A DNA stretch of 64,000 nucleotides from Rhizobium leucaenae USDA 9039 (GCF_000426285.1 NZ_AUFB01000002.1:1-64000), one strand, 5' to 3'; positions 41,216 to 49,903 are shown, numbered from the stretch's first letter. Translations and numbers: made by a program. The notes: a model not told the origin generated them from the sequence alone.

Positions 41216-44200
41216 TCAATTCGCCAGCACGCGCGGCGATGGGAAGGTGATCTCCACCAATGTCCCCTCGTTCGGCGCCGAATTGATCGAGAAAGTCGCC
41301 CTGTTCGCATCGACCATGGCCTTGGTCAGCGGCAGCCCGAGACCGGTGCCGTCGCCGCGTTTGCGGGCATTGGTCGACACCTGACGGAAGGGTTTCATCG
41401 CCTGTTCCAGCTCGCTGCGGGTCATGCCGACGCCGGTATCGCGGATGCGCATGACGACGCTGCCGTTGCCTTCATAAGATGTGGAGACCACGATCTGACC
41501 GCCTGACGGCGTGAAGCGGATGGCATTCGACAGAATGTTCAGCGCGATCTGCTTGATCGAGCGCAGGTCGGCGACGACGTTCGGCACGGCCTGCGACAAC
41601 GCCGTGCGGATAATGACGCGCTGGCTGTTGGCCTGCGGCTGCACCAGCGACACGGCTTCGGCAATGGCCTCGTTGAGGCCGACGGAGGCAAATTCCAGGT
41701 CCATTTCACCGGCTTCGATCTTGGAGATGTCCAAGAGATCGTTGACGATGTCGAGCACATGCCGCCCCGAGCGGCCGATATCTGCAGCATATTCGATATA
41801 GCGGGAATGACCGATCGGCCCGAAGCGCTCGCCGGCCATCATGTCGGAAAAGCCGATGATGGCGTTGAGCGGCGTGCGGATCTCATGGCTGACGCGAGCG
41901 AGGAAATCGGTCTTGTGGGCATTGGCAGTCTCGGCCGCGCGCTTGGCATTGCGCAATTCTTCCTCGGTGCGCTTCCACTGCGTGATGTCCCGGATGACGG
42001 CGCAATATCCGTTCGAGGAGTTCAGCCGTCCCATTGTCATGAAAAGCGGCACGAAGCCGCCCGAGGCCTCGCGGCCGATCACTTCGCGGCCGTCGTTCAG
42101 CACGCTTGCCACGCCGTGGCCTGAGAGACCGCCGAGGTAGTCGAGGACGGCCTTCTGGCTCTCATGCGCAAAGAGCATCACGAAAGGCTTGCCGCGGGTT
42201 TCCTGGTCATCATAGTTGAAGAGCGCGCTTGCCGAGCGGTTCATCGAACGGATATCGCCTTCCTGGCCGATGATGACGACCCCATCCGTTGCCGTTTCCA
42301 GCGTCGAACGCAGCTCTTCGATTTCGACCTGCAGCTTGGCGAGTTTTTCGACCATGCGTTCCGGCCGCGCTTCTTCCGGCACGGGCTCCGGCGCGGGGGC
42401 CCCGCTCTTTTCGAGCGGCATGAGCGCCAGCATCAAAGCGGTGCCGTCTTCCCAACGGATCGATTGCAGCCGCGCGGTAACGGGCACGAGCGTATCGTCG
42501 GCGCGCACCACCATCATCGTCCCCGGCTGTTCGGTCTTGCCTTCGAGGTCATGACGCTGCAGCAGCGCATCCAGCCCGCCGACATGGTCCAGGTCCGTGA
42601 GGCTTTCGTAGCCTGTCAGCCGCAGGAATTCCGGAGTGCCGTGGATCAGCCGGTCGCCGGCATGGACGAGGATGGCGAGAGGCAGTTGATCGACGATCTC
42701 GGCCGACAGCCCATCGCGCATTTTCACGCGCGGTGGAATGGCGGTGCTTAGGACCTCGAGCGGGTCGATGTTTTCTTCCGGCTTGTCTGTCTCGGCCAAA
42801 GGCGCCGGCGTGTCCGGTTCGGATGGTGCGGTGTCGCCGCTTTCCGGCTGATCTTCGGCATGCGGCTGATCTTCGGCAGCATTGTCCTCGGCCGGCGCCT
42901 CGACGGCATCGGACAAAACCTCATCTGCCGCGTTCGGCTGCGGGGAGATATCCACCACCTCTTCGGACTGTTCCGCCGTTTCGGATTGGCCGCCGGGCGG
43001 CTCGGCGCGTTTGCCGAACGGGTCGAGTTGCCGGGCGATTTCGCGAAAAGCTGCCTGTTCGCTGAGCGACAAGCCGCCTGGATTTTGCGCGCGCCGCTCG
43101 TGCAATCGGATGACCTTATCGGATTCCCGGCGGTTCGGCGTCTCGGCAATCTTCAGGGCAGGCGGCTCGTCATTCCCCGGAAGAGGTTCGTTCGTTGCCC
43201 CGAATTCTGCTTCGCGGACAATCTCGTCTTCTGCGGCAGCATTCTCCTCCGTCGCATCCTGCAGCGCTTCTTCAGCAATTGCCGGTGCAGCCGGTTCCAT
43301 AACTGGCTCTTCTGCCGCGCCCCGCGTCGTGGTGGCCCGTTCACCCTCTCCATCCAGCGTCAAGCCGAGCTTCATCGGATCTTCGACGGCATCGGACAGG
43401 CGGACGACGCCGAAGCCTCTGAAGCCGTCGAATTCGCGGCTGCGCGTATAGGTCGGCAACGCGGCCAGATCGACCGGCACCACTAGGCTGGTATTTTCCA
43501 CCGGCCAGTAGATCGTCCGGCCCGACCATGTGTCGCGCCGCGCCAGAAGCTCGGCGATCTTGCCGTCCGGATCGAGATTGAAATGCTTGGCGATGTCGTC
43601 GAAGGCAACGCCGGTTACTTTCGTGGCATGCGGGCCGACAGCTTCGGCGAACTCGCGCGAGATTTCGCTGAAGCGCCCTTCGGCGTCGATCCTCCAGACG
43701 AAACGGGTGGCCCGGCCGCTGCGCTTGAAGGTGAAACCCTCCGGCTGCTCGGTTTCGGGAACACCTGCCTCGGCTGCCACCAACTCAGCATCTTCCGCCT
43801 GCTTTTCTCCGGCGCTGGGCCGGAGATCGTCATCGGCCTCCGGCACAAGCTCGTCGGCATGGGCGGCCACCTCGATCTGCTCGGGCGTCGCGCCATCCAT
43901 CATCACCAGCGCATCGATGTTCTGACCGACGGTCTCGGTGTGTGCATGGACCTCTTCATGGTCAGCGCGAGATGTTTCTGGCGTATGCTCGATTTCCTCG
44001 ATATCGGCCACCGCATCGATGACGTCAGGCGAGGACACTTCCGCGACAGGCGTAGCGTCGGCAACGAGCGTCTCCTCATCAGCTGCCGTCTCGAGTTCGT
44101 TCCGCGCTTCTTCCGCTTCCGGCTCGATCGCGGCGTCCGTCGCAGAGGCGGCGGATGCATCTGCCCCGAGGCTTGCGGTCGGGTCGAGATTGCCGGCTGC

Positions 44201-44860
44201 GGTATCGACGACGAAGAGGAGATGCAAAGCAGGGATTTCCGACAGCTTGCCGACGGCGGCGGGCAGATAGCCATGGCCGGTCGGGATCGGCCGCTTGATG
44301 AGCCGCTCCGCCTGCGCCCCCGCCATAGTCGTCAACATCCTCGCGGTCTGCGGCGTCACGCCCAGTGCATCGAAGCGGGCGGAAGCGGCGATGACTTCGC
44401 CGTCGCGGCCGATCACGGCCATATGCGTATCGGGATCGTCGAAGCCGTCGATCATCCGCTTTGCACTTTCGGCCGCGGCGAGCGGCTTGGAAGAGACCGG
44501 CGAGGAAAACAGGACCGCCTCCTCACCGGCCTGGACGCGGATGATTTCGACCGCGGCATTGACGACTGCGCGCTGGAAGCCGGAGGCCATGCGGATCAGG
44601 AAAGTGCGCTGGTCGCCGACCGCGCCGAGCCCGCGCGCCGTCGCTTCGATCTGGCGGAAGGAGACATCGCCGGCCTTCGGTCCCTGGTCGAGGAAATCGT
44701 AAATGATATCGTAGCCGAAGAGATTGGCGCCGGCGCCATTGGCCCAGAGCACGCGATCCAGGCCGGTCGAAAACAGCACCATCGCTTCGCCGCGCGCAAA
44801 ACGCTCCCGAACGCGGGGGTGCACGGCAATGTCAATGAATGGGTACTGAATTGCGGGCAT
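41216..44860 (-). CDS. Large PAS sensor histidine kinase, PdhS/PleC-DivJ-like
   Basis: 1214-residue kinase. PAS-like N-terminal domain (about 1-160), a second sensor-like part, a PAS at about 375-495, another at about 715-825, a PAS/PAC at about 845-970, then HisKA with phospho-accepting H992 in SHEIRTPLNAIIGFSDMM, and HATPase_c with NILSNAIRFTP, DTGVGM and GTGLGLPL. Two long Glu/Ala/Pro-rich stretches (about 240-370 and 500-710) look disordered. No transmembrane helix, so it is cytosolic. The HisKA sequence is of the PleC/DivJ/PdhS cell-cycle type. No response regulator is adjacent. Confidence 0.88.
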   Translation of the reverse strand: MPAIQYPFIDIAVHPRVRERFARGEAMVLFSTGLDRVLWANGAGANLFGYDIIYDFLDQGPKAGDVSFRQIEATARGLGAVGDQRTFLIRMASGFQRAVVNAAVEIIRVQAGEEAVLFSSPVSSKPLAAAESAKRMIDGFDDPDTHMAVIGRDGEVIAASARFDALGVTPQTARMLTTMAGAQAERLIKRPIPTGHGYLPAAVGKLSEIPALHLLFVVDTAAGNLDPTASLGADASAASATDAAIEPEAEEARNELETAADEETLVADATPVAEVSSPDVIDAVADIEEIEHTPETSRADHEEVHAHTETVGQNIDALVMMDGATPEQIEVAAHADELVPEADDDLRPSAGEKQAEDAELVAAEAGVPETEQPEGFTFKRSGRATRFVWRIDAEGRFSEISREFAEAVGPHATKVTGVAFDDIAKHFNLDPDGKIAELLARRDTWSGRTIYWPVENTSLVVPVDLAALPTYTRSREFDGFRGFGVVRLSDAVEDPMKLGLTLDGEGERATTTRGAAEEPVMEPAAPAIAEEALQDATEENAAAEDEIVREAEFGATNEPLPGNDEPPALKIAETPNRRESDKVIRLHERRAQNPGGLSLSEQAAFREIARQLDPFGKRAEPPGGQSETAEQSEEVVDISPQPNAADEVLSDAVEAPAEDNAAEDQPHAEDQPESGDTAPSEPDTPAPLAETDKPEENIDPLEVLSTAIPPRVKMRDGLSAEIVDQLPLAILVHAGDRLIHGTPEFLRLTGYESLTDLDHVGGLDALLQRHDLEGKTEQPGTMMVVRADDTLVPVTARLQSIRWEDGTALMLALMPLEKSGAPAPEPVPEEARPERMVEKLAKLQVEIEELRSTLETATDGVVIIGQEGDIRSMNRSASALFNYDDQETRGKPFVMLFAHESQKAVLDYLGGLSGHGVASVLNDGREVIGREASGGFVPLFMTMGRLNSSNGYCAVIRDITQWKRTEEELRNAKRAAETANAHKTDFLARVSHEIRTPLNAIIGFSDMMAGERFGPIGHSRYIEYAADIGRSGRHVLDIVNDLLDISKIEAGEMDLEFASVGLNEAIAEAVSLVQPQANSQRVIIRTALSQAVPNVVADLRSIKQIALNILSNAIRFTPSGGQIVVSTSYEGNGSVVMRIRDTGVGMTRSELEQAMKPFRQVSTNARKRGDGTGLGLPLTKAMVDANRATFSINSAPNEGTLVEITFPSPRVLAN

Positions 44861-44979
44861 GTTCCGACCTGTTTTGCGGGCGTGATCGCCTCTCTTACTT
44901 TAACGCTTTATTAATAACGACGCCCCGGTTTCAGGTCCAGCGACGGGCAAGGTTTTTGACTGGAAGGGTTAACGCGTTG

Positions 44980-45006
44980 TGCATCGCAAAAATATGTTGC
45001 ACTGCA
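44980..45006. promoter_or_regulatory. Tandem PhaR-type sites upstream of phasin
   Basis: Two TGC-N3-GCA motifs, TGCATCGCA (44980-44988) and TGCACTGCA (44998-45006), lie 18 bp apart centre to centre, within a larger 13-base inverted repeat (11 of 13 match). PhaR of PHB-forming bacteria recognises CTGCN3GCAG-like sequence and represses phaP. The second copy overlaps the promoter -35. Confidence 0.65.
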
Positions 45007-45025
45007 CAATAGTTTATATTATATA
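44997..45025 (+). promoter_or_regulatory. Phasin promoter
   Basis: -35 TTGCAC (44997-45002), 17-bp spacing, -10 TATATA (45020-45025). A good sigma-70-type promoter, 58 bp upstream of the phasin start; the PhaR-type motif covers the -35. Confidence 0.65.
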
Positions 45026-45082
45026 GAGCTCAATCAATTCACCAAGGGCGCCTCTGAGGAGGGCCCATATAGGAGCGCTATC

Positions 45083-45532
45083 ATGGCTACTGTAAAGAAA
45101 GACGACGTTTTTTCAACGGCTGCATTCGACCCGTCCAAGCTCTCTGAATCCTTCCGCGACTTCGCGGAAAAGGGCGCTACACAGTCCAAGGAAGCCTTCG
45201 CCAAGATGAAGACGGCCGCCGAAGAAGCCAGCAAGACCGTTGAAGCCACCGTGCAGACCGCCCAGGCCGGCTCCTTGGAAATCGGCCTCAAGGCCATCGA
45301 CGTGCTGCGCACCAATGCCGAAAGCTCGCTGGCGCACATGGAAGCCCTGCTTCGCGTCAAGTCCGTCGCTGAACTCTTCGAACTGCAGACCTCCTTCATT
45401 CGCAAGCAGGCTGAAGTAACAGTCGAGCAGGCCAAGTCCATCCAGGAAACCACCAAGAAGGTTGCCGAAAAGGTGGCAAAGCCCGCCAAGGACGCCGCTG
45501 AAAAGGCCATGTCCTCCTTCAAGGTTGCCTGA
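45083..45532 (+). CDS. phaP: Phasin family protein
   Basis: 149-residue helical, Ala/Lys/Glu-rich protein without signal peptide. It has the phasin_2 pattern: SFRDFAEKGATQSKEAFAKM, AGSLEIGLKAIDVLRTNAES, and FELQTSFIRKQAEVTVEQAK, and an alternating Lys-Ala C-terminus. Phasins coat polyhydroxybutyrate granules and limit their size. GGAGG and AGGAG lie before the ATG. Monocistronic, with its own promoter, candidate PhaR sites and terminator. Confidence 0.92.
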   Translation: MATVKKDDVFSTAAFDPSKLSESFRDFAEKGATQSKEAFAKMKTAAEEASKTVEATVQTAQAGSLEIGLKAIDVLRTNAESSLAHMEALLRVKSVAELFELQTSFIRKQAEVTVEQAKSIQETTKKVAEKVAKPAKDAAEKAMSSFKVA

Positions 45533-45558
45533 TTTTCCAGAACGCCTCCCAAGGCCGG

Positions 45559-45600
45559 AACGTCCCGTTTTCAGGTAAACACTGGAAACGGGACGTTTTA
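45559..45600 (+). terminator. Phasin terminator
   Basis: A 16-bp stem with one G-U pair (45559-45574 with 45582-45597), 7-base loop, T-rich end TTTTA. Placed 27 bp after the phasin stop. Confidence 0.88.
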
Positions 45601-45696
45601 GTTTCGGGGCCGCAGAACGCCCTTGGTCGATTCCTCCGGATGCGATGTCTGCTTTGAAAGTGGGTCATACCCAGCTTTTTCATATTGCAGGGAGAT

Positions 45697-45722
45697 AGGA
45701 CTTGAAATAATTTCAAAGTCCT
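45697..45722. other. Hairpin upstream of tRNA-His
   Basis: AGGACTT (45697-45703) pairs with AAGTCCT (45716-45722) and inner GAAA with TTTC, with one bulged A. It lies 37 bp before the tRNA. Role unknown. Confidence 0.4.
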
Positions 45723-45758
45723 CGTATGTCACCCCCGTTCGCGGCGACGCGAGCATGT

Positions 45759-45835
45759 GCGGTTGTAGCTCAGTTGGTTAGAGCGCAGGTTTGTGGCACC
45801 TGAGGTCGGAGGTTCGAGACCCCCCAACCGTACCA
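45759..45835 (+). tRNA. tRNA-His (GTG)
   Basis: 77-base cloverleaf with encoded CCA (45833-45835). Acceptor GCGGTTG pairs with CAACCGT; D-loop AGCTCAGTTGGTTAGAGC; anticodon stem CAGGT/ACCTG with loop TTGTGGC gives anticodon GTG; T-arm GGTTCGAGACC. The base before G1 is T, so G-1 is not encoded, the discriminator is A73, and position 1-72 is a G-U pair. Loss of G-1 with A73 is known for one clade of Alphaproteobacteria, including rhizobia. Confidence 0.97.
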
Positions 45836-45885
45836 TTTCTCCCCATCGATCAAACGATAGCAGGTAGCCGGACATCAGCGGCAGC

Positions 45886-46032
45886 CTATTTCTTGTCCTG
45901 AGGCTTCTTCGCGACATGTCCCGGCGAGATCGGATCGCTCGCAGGAAAAGTCTCCTCAAGCGCCTCTTCGAGATAATCGTCCTGCTCCTTGCGTTCCTTC
46001 TCGGTCAGCTTCGGTTTCTTCTTCTCGCTCAT
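45886..46032 (-). CDS. Small acidic-basic protein, 48 aa
   Basis: Short frame MSEKKKPKLTEKERKEQDDY, then LEEALEETFPASDPISP and a Lys-rich end. AGGGAG lies nine bases before the ATG. The ETFPASDP motif recurs in small alphaproteobacterial proteins of unknown function, so the frame is probably real. Highly charged, no membrane helix. It follows the tRNA in the opposite direction. Confidence 0.75.
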   Translation of the reverse strand: MSEKKKPKLTEKERKEQDDYLEEALEETFPASDPISPGHVAKKPQDKK

Positions 46033-46144
46033 GATCTTTGCTCCCTGAGATGTTCTTAGGATTCTAGGCCACGGGTGGCCCTTGTCCAGCGCGGTGTCAC
46101 CTCGATGCGGTCGCGCGTCTCTTGGCGCTCGTCTGGAGATATTC

Positions 46145-46807
46145 CTAGAACGTGATCCGTGTCACGATCGTGGCGCGGCCTCGAGGCGATATTGCGGGAG
46201 TTTCGGGAGGAACTCTGAACGTTCTTCTGGCCGCGGGCTGCGCAGCACCAGGAATAGCCCTTTGAACCGCGGCGAGGTCCTGGGGGCTGACTTTGGAGGC
46301 GGCACACGCCCCCTTCTTGTTCCAGAGGTTCTCGGCGATGCTGCTGCCGACCGCCGCGGTGATGGCTGTCCCGGCCACATCGTTGCGCTGAACCTTGTTC
46401 GCTTTCACCATCCCCTGAATGGCTTCGCCGAGGATATCCGCAGAGTCCTTGAAGGACACATCGCGCACCTGGTCGAACCTCTTGTCGTTTTCGCCGTCGA
46501 CGATGCAATGGTGGGCCGTGAACATCCAGTCGTGGATCATATAGGCCGGCGCATATCCCCATGGCGACAAGCCCTTGAAGACCTGGGCGATCTTCGGAAT
46601 GGAGCCGCCGTCCGTGTACATCAGGCCGGGCTGGATTTCGGCGCCCGGCAGGGTGCGGTCGGCTCGCCGAAACGTCAGGGGATCGGCCGGATCAGGTACG
46701 AAAACGAACTTGCCGTCGCCGCTGGAATTTCCCTCTCCGACCCACATCACGAATAGGCTGCCGGTCAGCGTGGCCGAAGGAGTTGCGAAAAATCGATGGT
46801 CGTGCAT
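46145..46807 (-). CDS. DUF1353-like protein, probably a frameshifted lipoprotein
   Basis: 220-residue frame. The core MYTDGGSIPKIAQVF and YAPAYMIHDWMF matches the DUF1353 family (phage and bacterial proteins of unknown role). Translation from ATG 46807 has no good ribosome-binding site. A separate frame from ATG 46857 has a strong GAGGGGG and a lipoprotein signal (GLSAC), and stops after 30 codons. Adding one base to the A5 tract at 46788-46792 fuses both into one lipoprotein reading SACTTIDFFATPSATLTGS. So either the gene is disrupted, or the sequence lost one base. Confidence 0.7.
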   Translation of the reverse strand: MHDHRFFATPSATLTGSLFVMWVGEGNSSGDGKFVFVPDPADPLTFRRADRTLPGAEIQPGLMYTDGGSIPKIAQVFKGLSPWGYAPAYMIHDWMFTAHHCIVDGENDKRFDQVRDVSFKDSADILGEAIQGMVKANKVQRNDVAGTAITAAVGSSIAENLWNKKGACAASKVSPQDLAAVQRAIPGAAQPAARRTFRVPPETPAISPRGRATIVTRITF

Positions 46808-46857
46808 GCGCTGAGACCGGCGGCAAGTGCCGCAAAGAATACTCCGCCTTTCAACAT
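46765..46857 (-). pseudogene. 5' fragment: lipoprotein signal peptide of the DUF1353 gene
   Basis: MLKGGVFFAALAAGLSAC is a textbook lipobox signal peptide with Cys18. The frame ends after 30 residues, out of frame with the DUF1353 body by one base. It overlaps the body frame by 43 bp. Confidence 0.65.
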
Positions 46858-47068
46858 CAAGCGTCCCCCTCGGACCCTGCCTGAATGAAAACGAAAGCCT
46901 CCTGCTCTACTTATGCACGAACTGGCGCCATGCGCAAATGAACGGAATTCAGCCCGGGGCAGGAGAGACCCGCCGCGGCTTTCACGAGGACCGGCGGGAT
47001 TTCCTTTGGAACCGTGCCAGCTCGCCGCAGTTCTGTTCGTATCAGCAACAAGACGGAAGGACCTCGCC

Positions 47069-47227
47069 ATGTCCGTGCCACGCGAGCCGATTCCCGACCA
47101 GCCACCGATGCCCGGTCCAGGCTGGGCGCCGGAGCCACCGATAGAGGAGCCGGATCCCGACAGGCTGCCGGATGAAATTCCCGTGCCCAATCCTGACGAG
47201 AACGAAGAGCCGGCGAAGCATGCCTAA
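47069..47227 (+). CDS. Small proline-rich acidic protein, 52 aa
   Basis: MSVPREPIPDQPPMPGPGWA followed by PEPPIEEPDPDRLPDEIPVPNPDENEEP. GGAAGG lies eight bases before the ATG. Extremely Pro/Asp/Glu-rich and surely unfolded. Codon-regular and with a good start signal, so probably expressed. Function unknown. Confidence 0.65.
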   Translation: MSVPREPIPDQPPMPGPGWAPEPPIEEPDPDRLPDEIPVPNPDENEEPAKHA

Positions 47228-47341
47228 TGCATGTCGCGCAAAACTGTGCGGCGGTTTTGCGAAAACGACATGCAAAAACAAGGAGCGAAAGCGTGGGAGC
47301 GAATCTGAAAGATCGCGACGAGCTTAGAGGCCAGCGAGGCT

Positions 47342-48223
47342 TCAGAAAAACATCCGCCTTTCCCCGCTCACCAGCTCCTGCAGAAAATCCGCGACGGTGC
47401 GTACCCGCACCAAATCCCGGGCGCTTTCATGGTAGGTGGTCCAATAAGCGCGTTTGATCGAGACATCGGGAAGAATGCGGATCAGCTCCGGATATTGCCT
47501 GGCAATGTAATCGTGCAAAATGCCGATGCCGGCGCCCGAGCGCACCGCTTCCGTCTGGCCAATGGACGTCGAGATTTCGAACGAGGCGTCCCAGCTTCGC
47601 ATGATTTCGCCGGAAAAATTCAGTGAGGCGGTAAAGATCAGGTCTTCGACATAGCCGATGCGCGGGTGCAGTTTCAGCGCCTCGACGCTGTCCGGCAGGC
47701 CCGCCTGGTCGAGATAGGCCTTGGAGGCATAGAGGCCGAGCGTATAGTCCGTCAGCTTGGACGAGATCAGGCGGCCTTGTTCCGGACGTTCCAGCGTGAT
47801 GGCGATATCCGCCTCGCGCTGCGACAGCGAAAAGGAGCGGGGCACCGGCACCAATTGGATGCGTAGCTCCGGATAGCGCGCAATTAGCCGTCCCAAACGG
47901 GGTGCGAGGAAGGAGACGCCGAAACCGTCGGGCGCGCCGATACGCACCGTGCCGGTGATGGCGCTGTCGAGATGACCGACGCTCGCCTGGGCACGCAGCA
48001 TTTCGGTTTCCATGCGCTCGGCCGCATGCAGGAAGATTTCGCCCTCGGAGGTCAGGTCGCAGCCATTGGTGCGACGCACCAGCAGCCGCGTCTTCAGCCG
48101 CTCCTCCAGCGTCGTCACCCGCCGGGAGAGCGTGGCATGGTTGACCCCAAGCCGCTTTGAGGCCGCCAGGATCTGTCCCGTGCGGGCAACAGCGAGGAAC
48201 ATGCGGACATCATCCCAATCCAT
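47342..48223 (-). CDS. LysR-family regulator next to mmsA
   Basis: 293-residue LysR protein. HTH at about residues 4-60 (VRMFLAVARTGQILAASKRLGVNHATLSRRVTTLE) and effector domain from TGTVRIGAPDGFG. Divergent from mmsA, so it most likely controls valine/inositol catabolism. An ATG two codons earlier is also in frame. Its effector is not visible. Confidence 0.9.
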   Translation of the reverse strand: MDWDDVRMFLAVARTGQILAASKRLGVNHATLSRRVTTLEERLKTRLLVRRTNGCDLTSEGEIFLHAAERMETEMLRAQASVGHLDSAITGTVRIGAPDGFGVSFLAPRLGRLIARYPELRIQLVPVPRSFSLSQREADIAITLERPEQGRLISSKLTDYTLGLYASKAYLDQAGLPDSVEALKLHPRIGYVEDLIFTASLNFSGEIMRSWDASFEISTSIGQTEAVRSGAGIGILHDYIARQYPELIRILPDVSIKRAYWTTYHESARDLVRVRTVADFLQELVSGERRMFF

Positions 48224-48277
48224 ATGCACATCCAGGACTTTAATTTCTGCACAACGGTTGCTTATAACAGCTCATTG

Positions 48278-48289
48278 ATTTGTGCAAAT
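48278..48289. promoter_or_regulatory. Candidate LysR-type site before mmsA
   Basis: ATTTG-TG-CAAAT, a perfect 5-bp inverted repeat with a 2-base centre. A related TTGTGCA occurs on the other strand near 48248-48256. Both lie in the 112-bp divergent gap. Confidence 0.4.
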
Positions 48290-48335
48290 TGAAGTGCGAT
48301 CCTGTCATCATTCCAGAAAACGAGGAGGCACATCC

Positions 48336-49832
48336 ATGCAAGAGATTGGTCATTTCATCGGCGGCAAGCACGTCGCTGGCACCAGCGGCCGCACAAGCAA
48401 CATCTACAATCCGGCAACCGGCGAAATTCAGGCGACGGTCGCGCTCGCCAGCGTCGAGGAAATGCGCGCCGCCGTCGAAAATGCCAAGGCCGCGCAGCCG
48501 AAATGGGCCGCCACCAATCCGCAGCGTCGCGCTCGCGTTTTCTTCAAGTTCGTCGAACTACTTAACCGCCACATGGACGAACTCGCCGTGATGCTCTCCA
48601 AGGAGCACGGCAAGACGGTTGACGATTCCAAGGGCGACGTCCTTCGCGGCCTGGAAGTCTGCGAATTCGTCTGCGGCATTCCGCATCTTCAGAAGAGCGA
48701 GTTCACCGAAGGCGCCGGCCCTGCGATCGACATGTACTCCATCCGCCAGCCGGTCGGCGTCGGCGCCGGCATCACGCCGTTCAATTTCCCGGCGATGATC
48801 CCGATGTGGATGTTCGCGCCGGCGATCGCCTGCGGCAACGCCTTCATCCTGAAGCCGTCCGAGCGCGATCCGTCCGTGCCGATCCGTCTCGCCGAACTGA
48901 TGATCGAAGCCGGTCTGCCGGCAGGCATCCTGAACGTCGTCAATGGCGACAAGGCCGCAGTCGACGCCATTCTGACCGACCCTGATATTGCCGCTGTTTC
49001 CTTCGTCGGCTCCACGCCGATCGCCCGCTACGTCTACGGCACGGCGGCGATGAACGGCAAGCGCGCGCAATGCTTCGGCGGCGCCAAGAACCATATGATC
49101 ATCATGCCGGACGCCGATATGGATCAGGCCGTCAACGCCCTGATGGGCGCTGGCTACGGCTCGGCCGGCGAGCGCTGCATGGCGATCTCGGTTGCCGTTC
49201 CGGTGGGCGAAGACACGGCCAATCGCCTGGTCGAAAAGCTCGTCCCGAAGATCGAATCCCTGCGTATCGGCCCTTACACCGATGACAAGGCCGATATGGG
49301 CCCGCTCGTCACTAAGGATGCCTATAACCGAGTCAACGGCCTCATCGACCGCGGCGTTGAAGAAGGCGCCAAGCTCGTTGTTGACGGCCGTGGCTTCAAG
49401 CTGCAGGGTTATGAGGACGGCTATTTCGTCGGTGGCACACTGTTCGACCACGTCAAGCCTGAGATGGATATCTACAAGACCGAAATCTTCGGACCGGTTC
49501 TTTCGGTGGTCCGCGCCAAGAACTACGAAGAAGCGCTCGATCTGCCGATGAAGCATGAATATGGCAACGGCGTTGCGATCTACACCCGCGATGGCGACGC
49601 CGCCCGCGATTTCGCCTCGCGCATCAATATCGGCATGATCGGCGTCAACGTGCCGATCCCGGTTCCGCTCGCTTACCACTCCTTCGGTGGCTGGAAGGCT
49701 TCCAGCTTCGGCGACCTCAACCAGCACGGCACGGACTCGATCAAGTTCTGGACCCGCACCAAGACGATCACCGCCCGCTGGCCGTCCGGCATCAAGGATG
49801 GTGCTGAATTCGTCATGCCGACGATGAAGTAA
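48336..49832 (+). CDS. mmsA: MmsA, methylmalonate-semialdehyde dehydrogenase (CoA-acylating)
   Basis: 498-residue aldehyde dehydrogenase that forms propionyl-CoA or acetyl-CoA in valine or myo-inositol breakdown. N-terminal IGGKHVAGTSGRTSNIYNPATGE; cofactor region GITPFNFPAMIPMWMFAPA; catalytic Cys near residue 281 in SAGERCMAIS; GGAKNHMIIMPDADM is the MmsA form. GAGGAGG before ATG 48336 sets the start. Regulated probably by the divergent LysR. A strong terminator follows. Confidence 0.95.
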   Translation: MQEIGHFIGGKHVAGTSGRTSNIYNPATGEIQATVALASVEEMRAAVENAKAAQPKWAATNPQRRARVFFKFVELLNRHMDELAVMLSKEHGKTVDDSKGDVLRGLEVCEFVCGIPHLQKSEFTEGAGPAIDMYSIRQPVGVGAGITPFNFPAMIPMWMFAPAIACGNAFILKPSERDPSVPIRLAELMIEAGLPAGILNVVNGDKAAVDAILTDPDIAAVSFVGSTPIARYVYGTAAMNGKRAQCFGGAKNHMIIMPDADMDQAVNALMGAGYGSAGERCMAISVAVPVGEDTANRLVEKLVPKIESLRIGPYTDDKADMGPLVTKDAYNRVNGLIDRGVEEGAKLVVDGRGFKLQGYEDGYFVGGTLFDHVKPEMDIYKTEIFGPVLSVVRAKNYEEALDLPMKHEYGNGVAIYTRDGDAARDFASRINIGMIGVNVPIPVPLAYHSFGGWKASSFGDLNQHGTDSIKFWTRTKTITARWPSGIKDGAEFVMPTMK

Positions 49833-49855
49833 CGTTCTTCGATTTGTCTGATACG

Positions 49856-49903
49856 AACCGCCGTCCAATGCCGATTTAAGGCTGAATTGGGCGGCGGTTT
49901 TTT
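49856..49903 (+). terminator. mmsA terminator
   Basis: AACCGCCGTCCAAT (49856-49869) pairs with ATTGGGCGGCGGTT (49886-49899) through one G-U pair, 16-base loop, followed by T6. Confidence 0.88.

Noticed and set aside
45729..45959. 76-residue minus-strand frame over the tRNA-His gene
   Set aside because: It is the antisense of the tRNA; the GGLEPPTSGATNLRSNQLSY-type stretch is a well-known false protein from tRNA genes.
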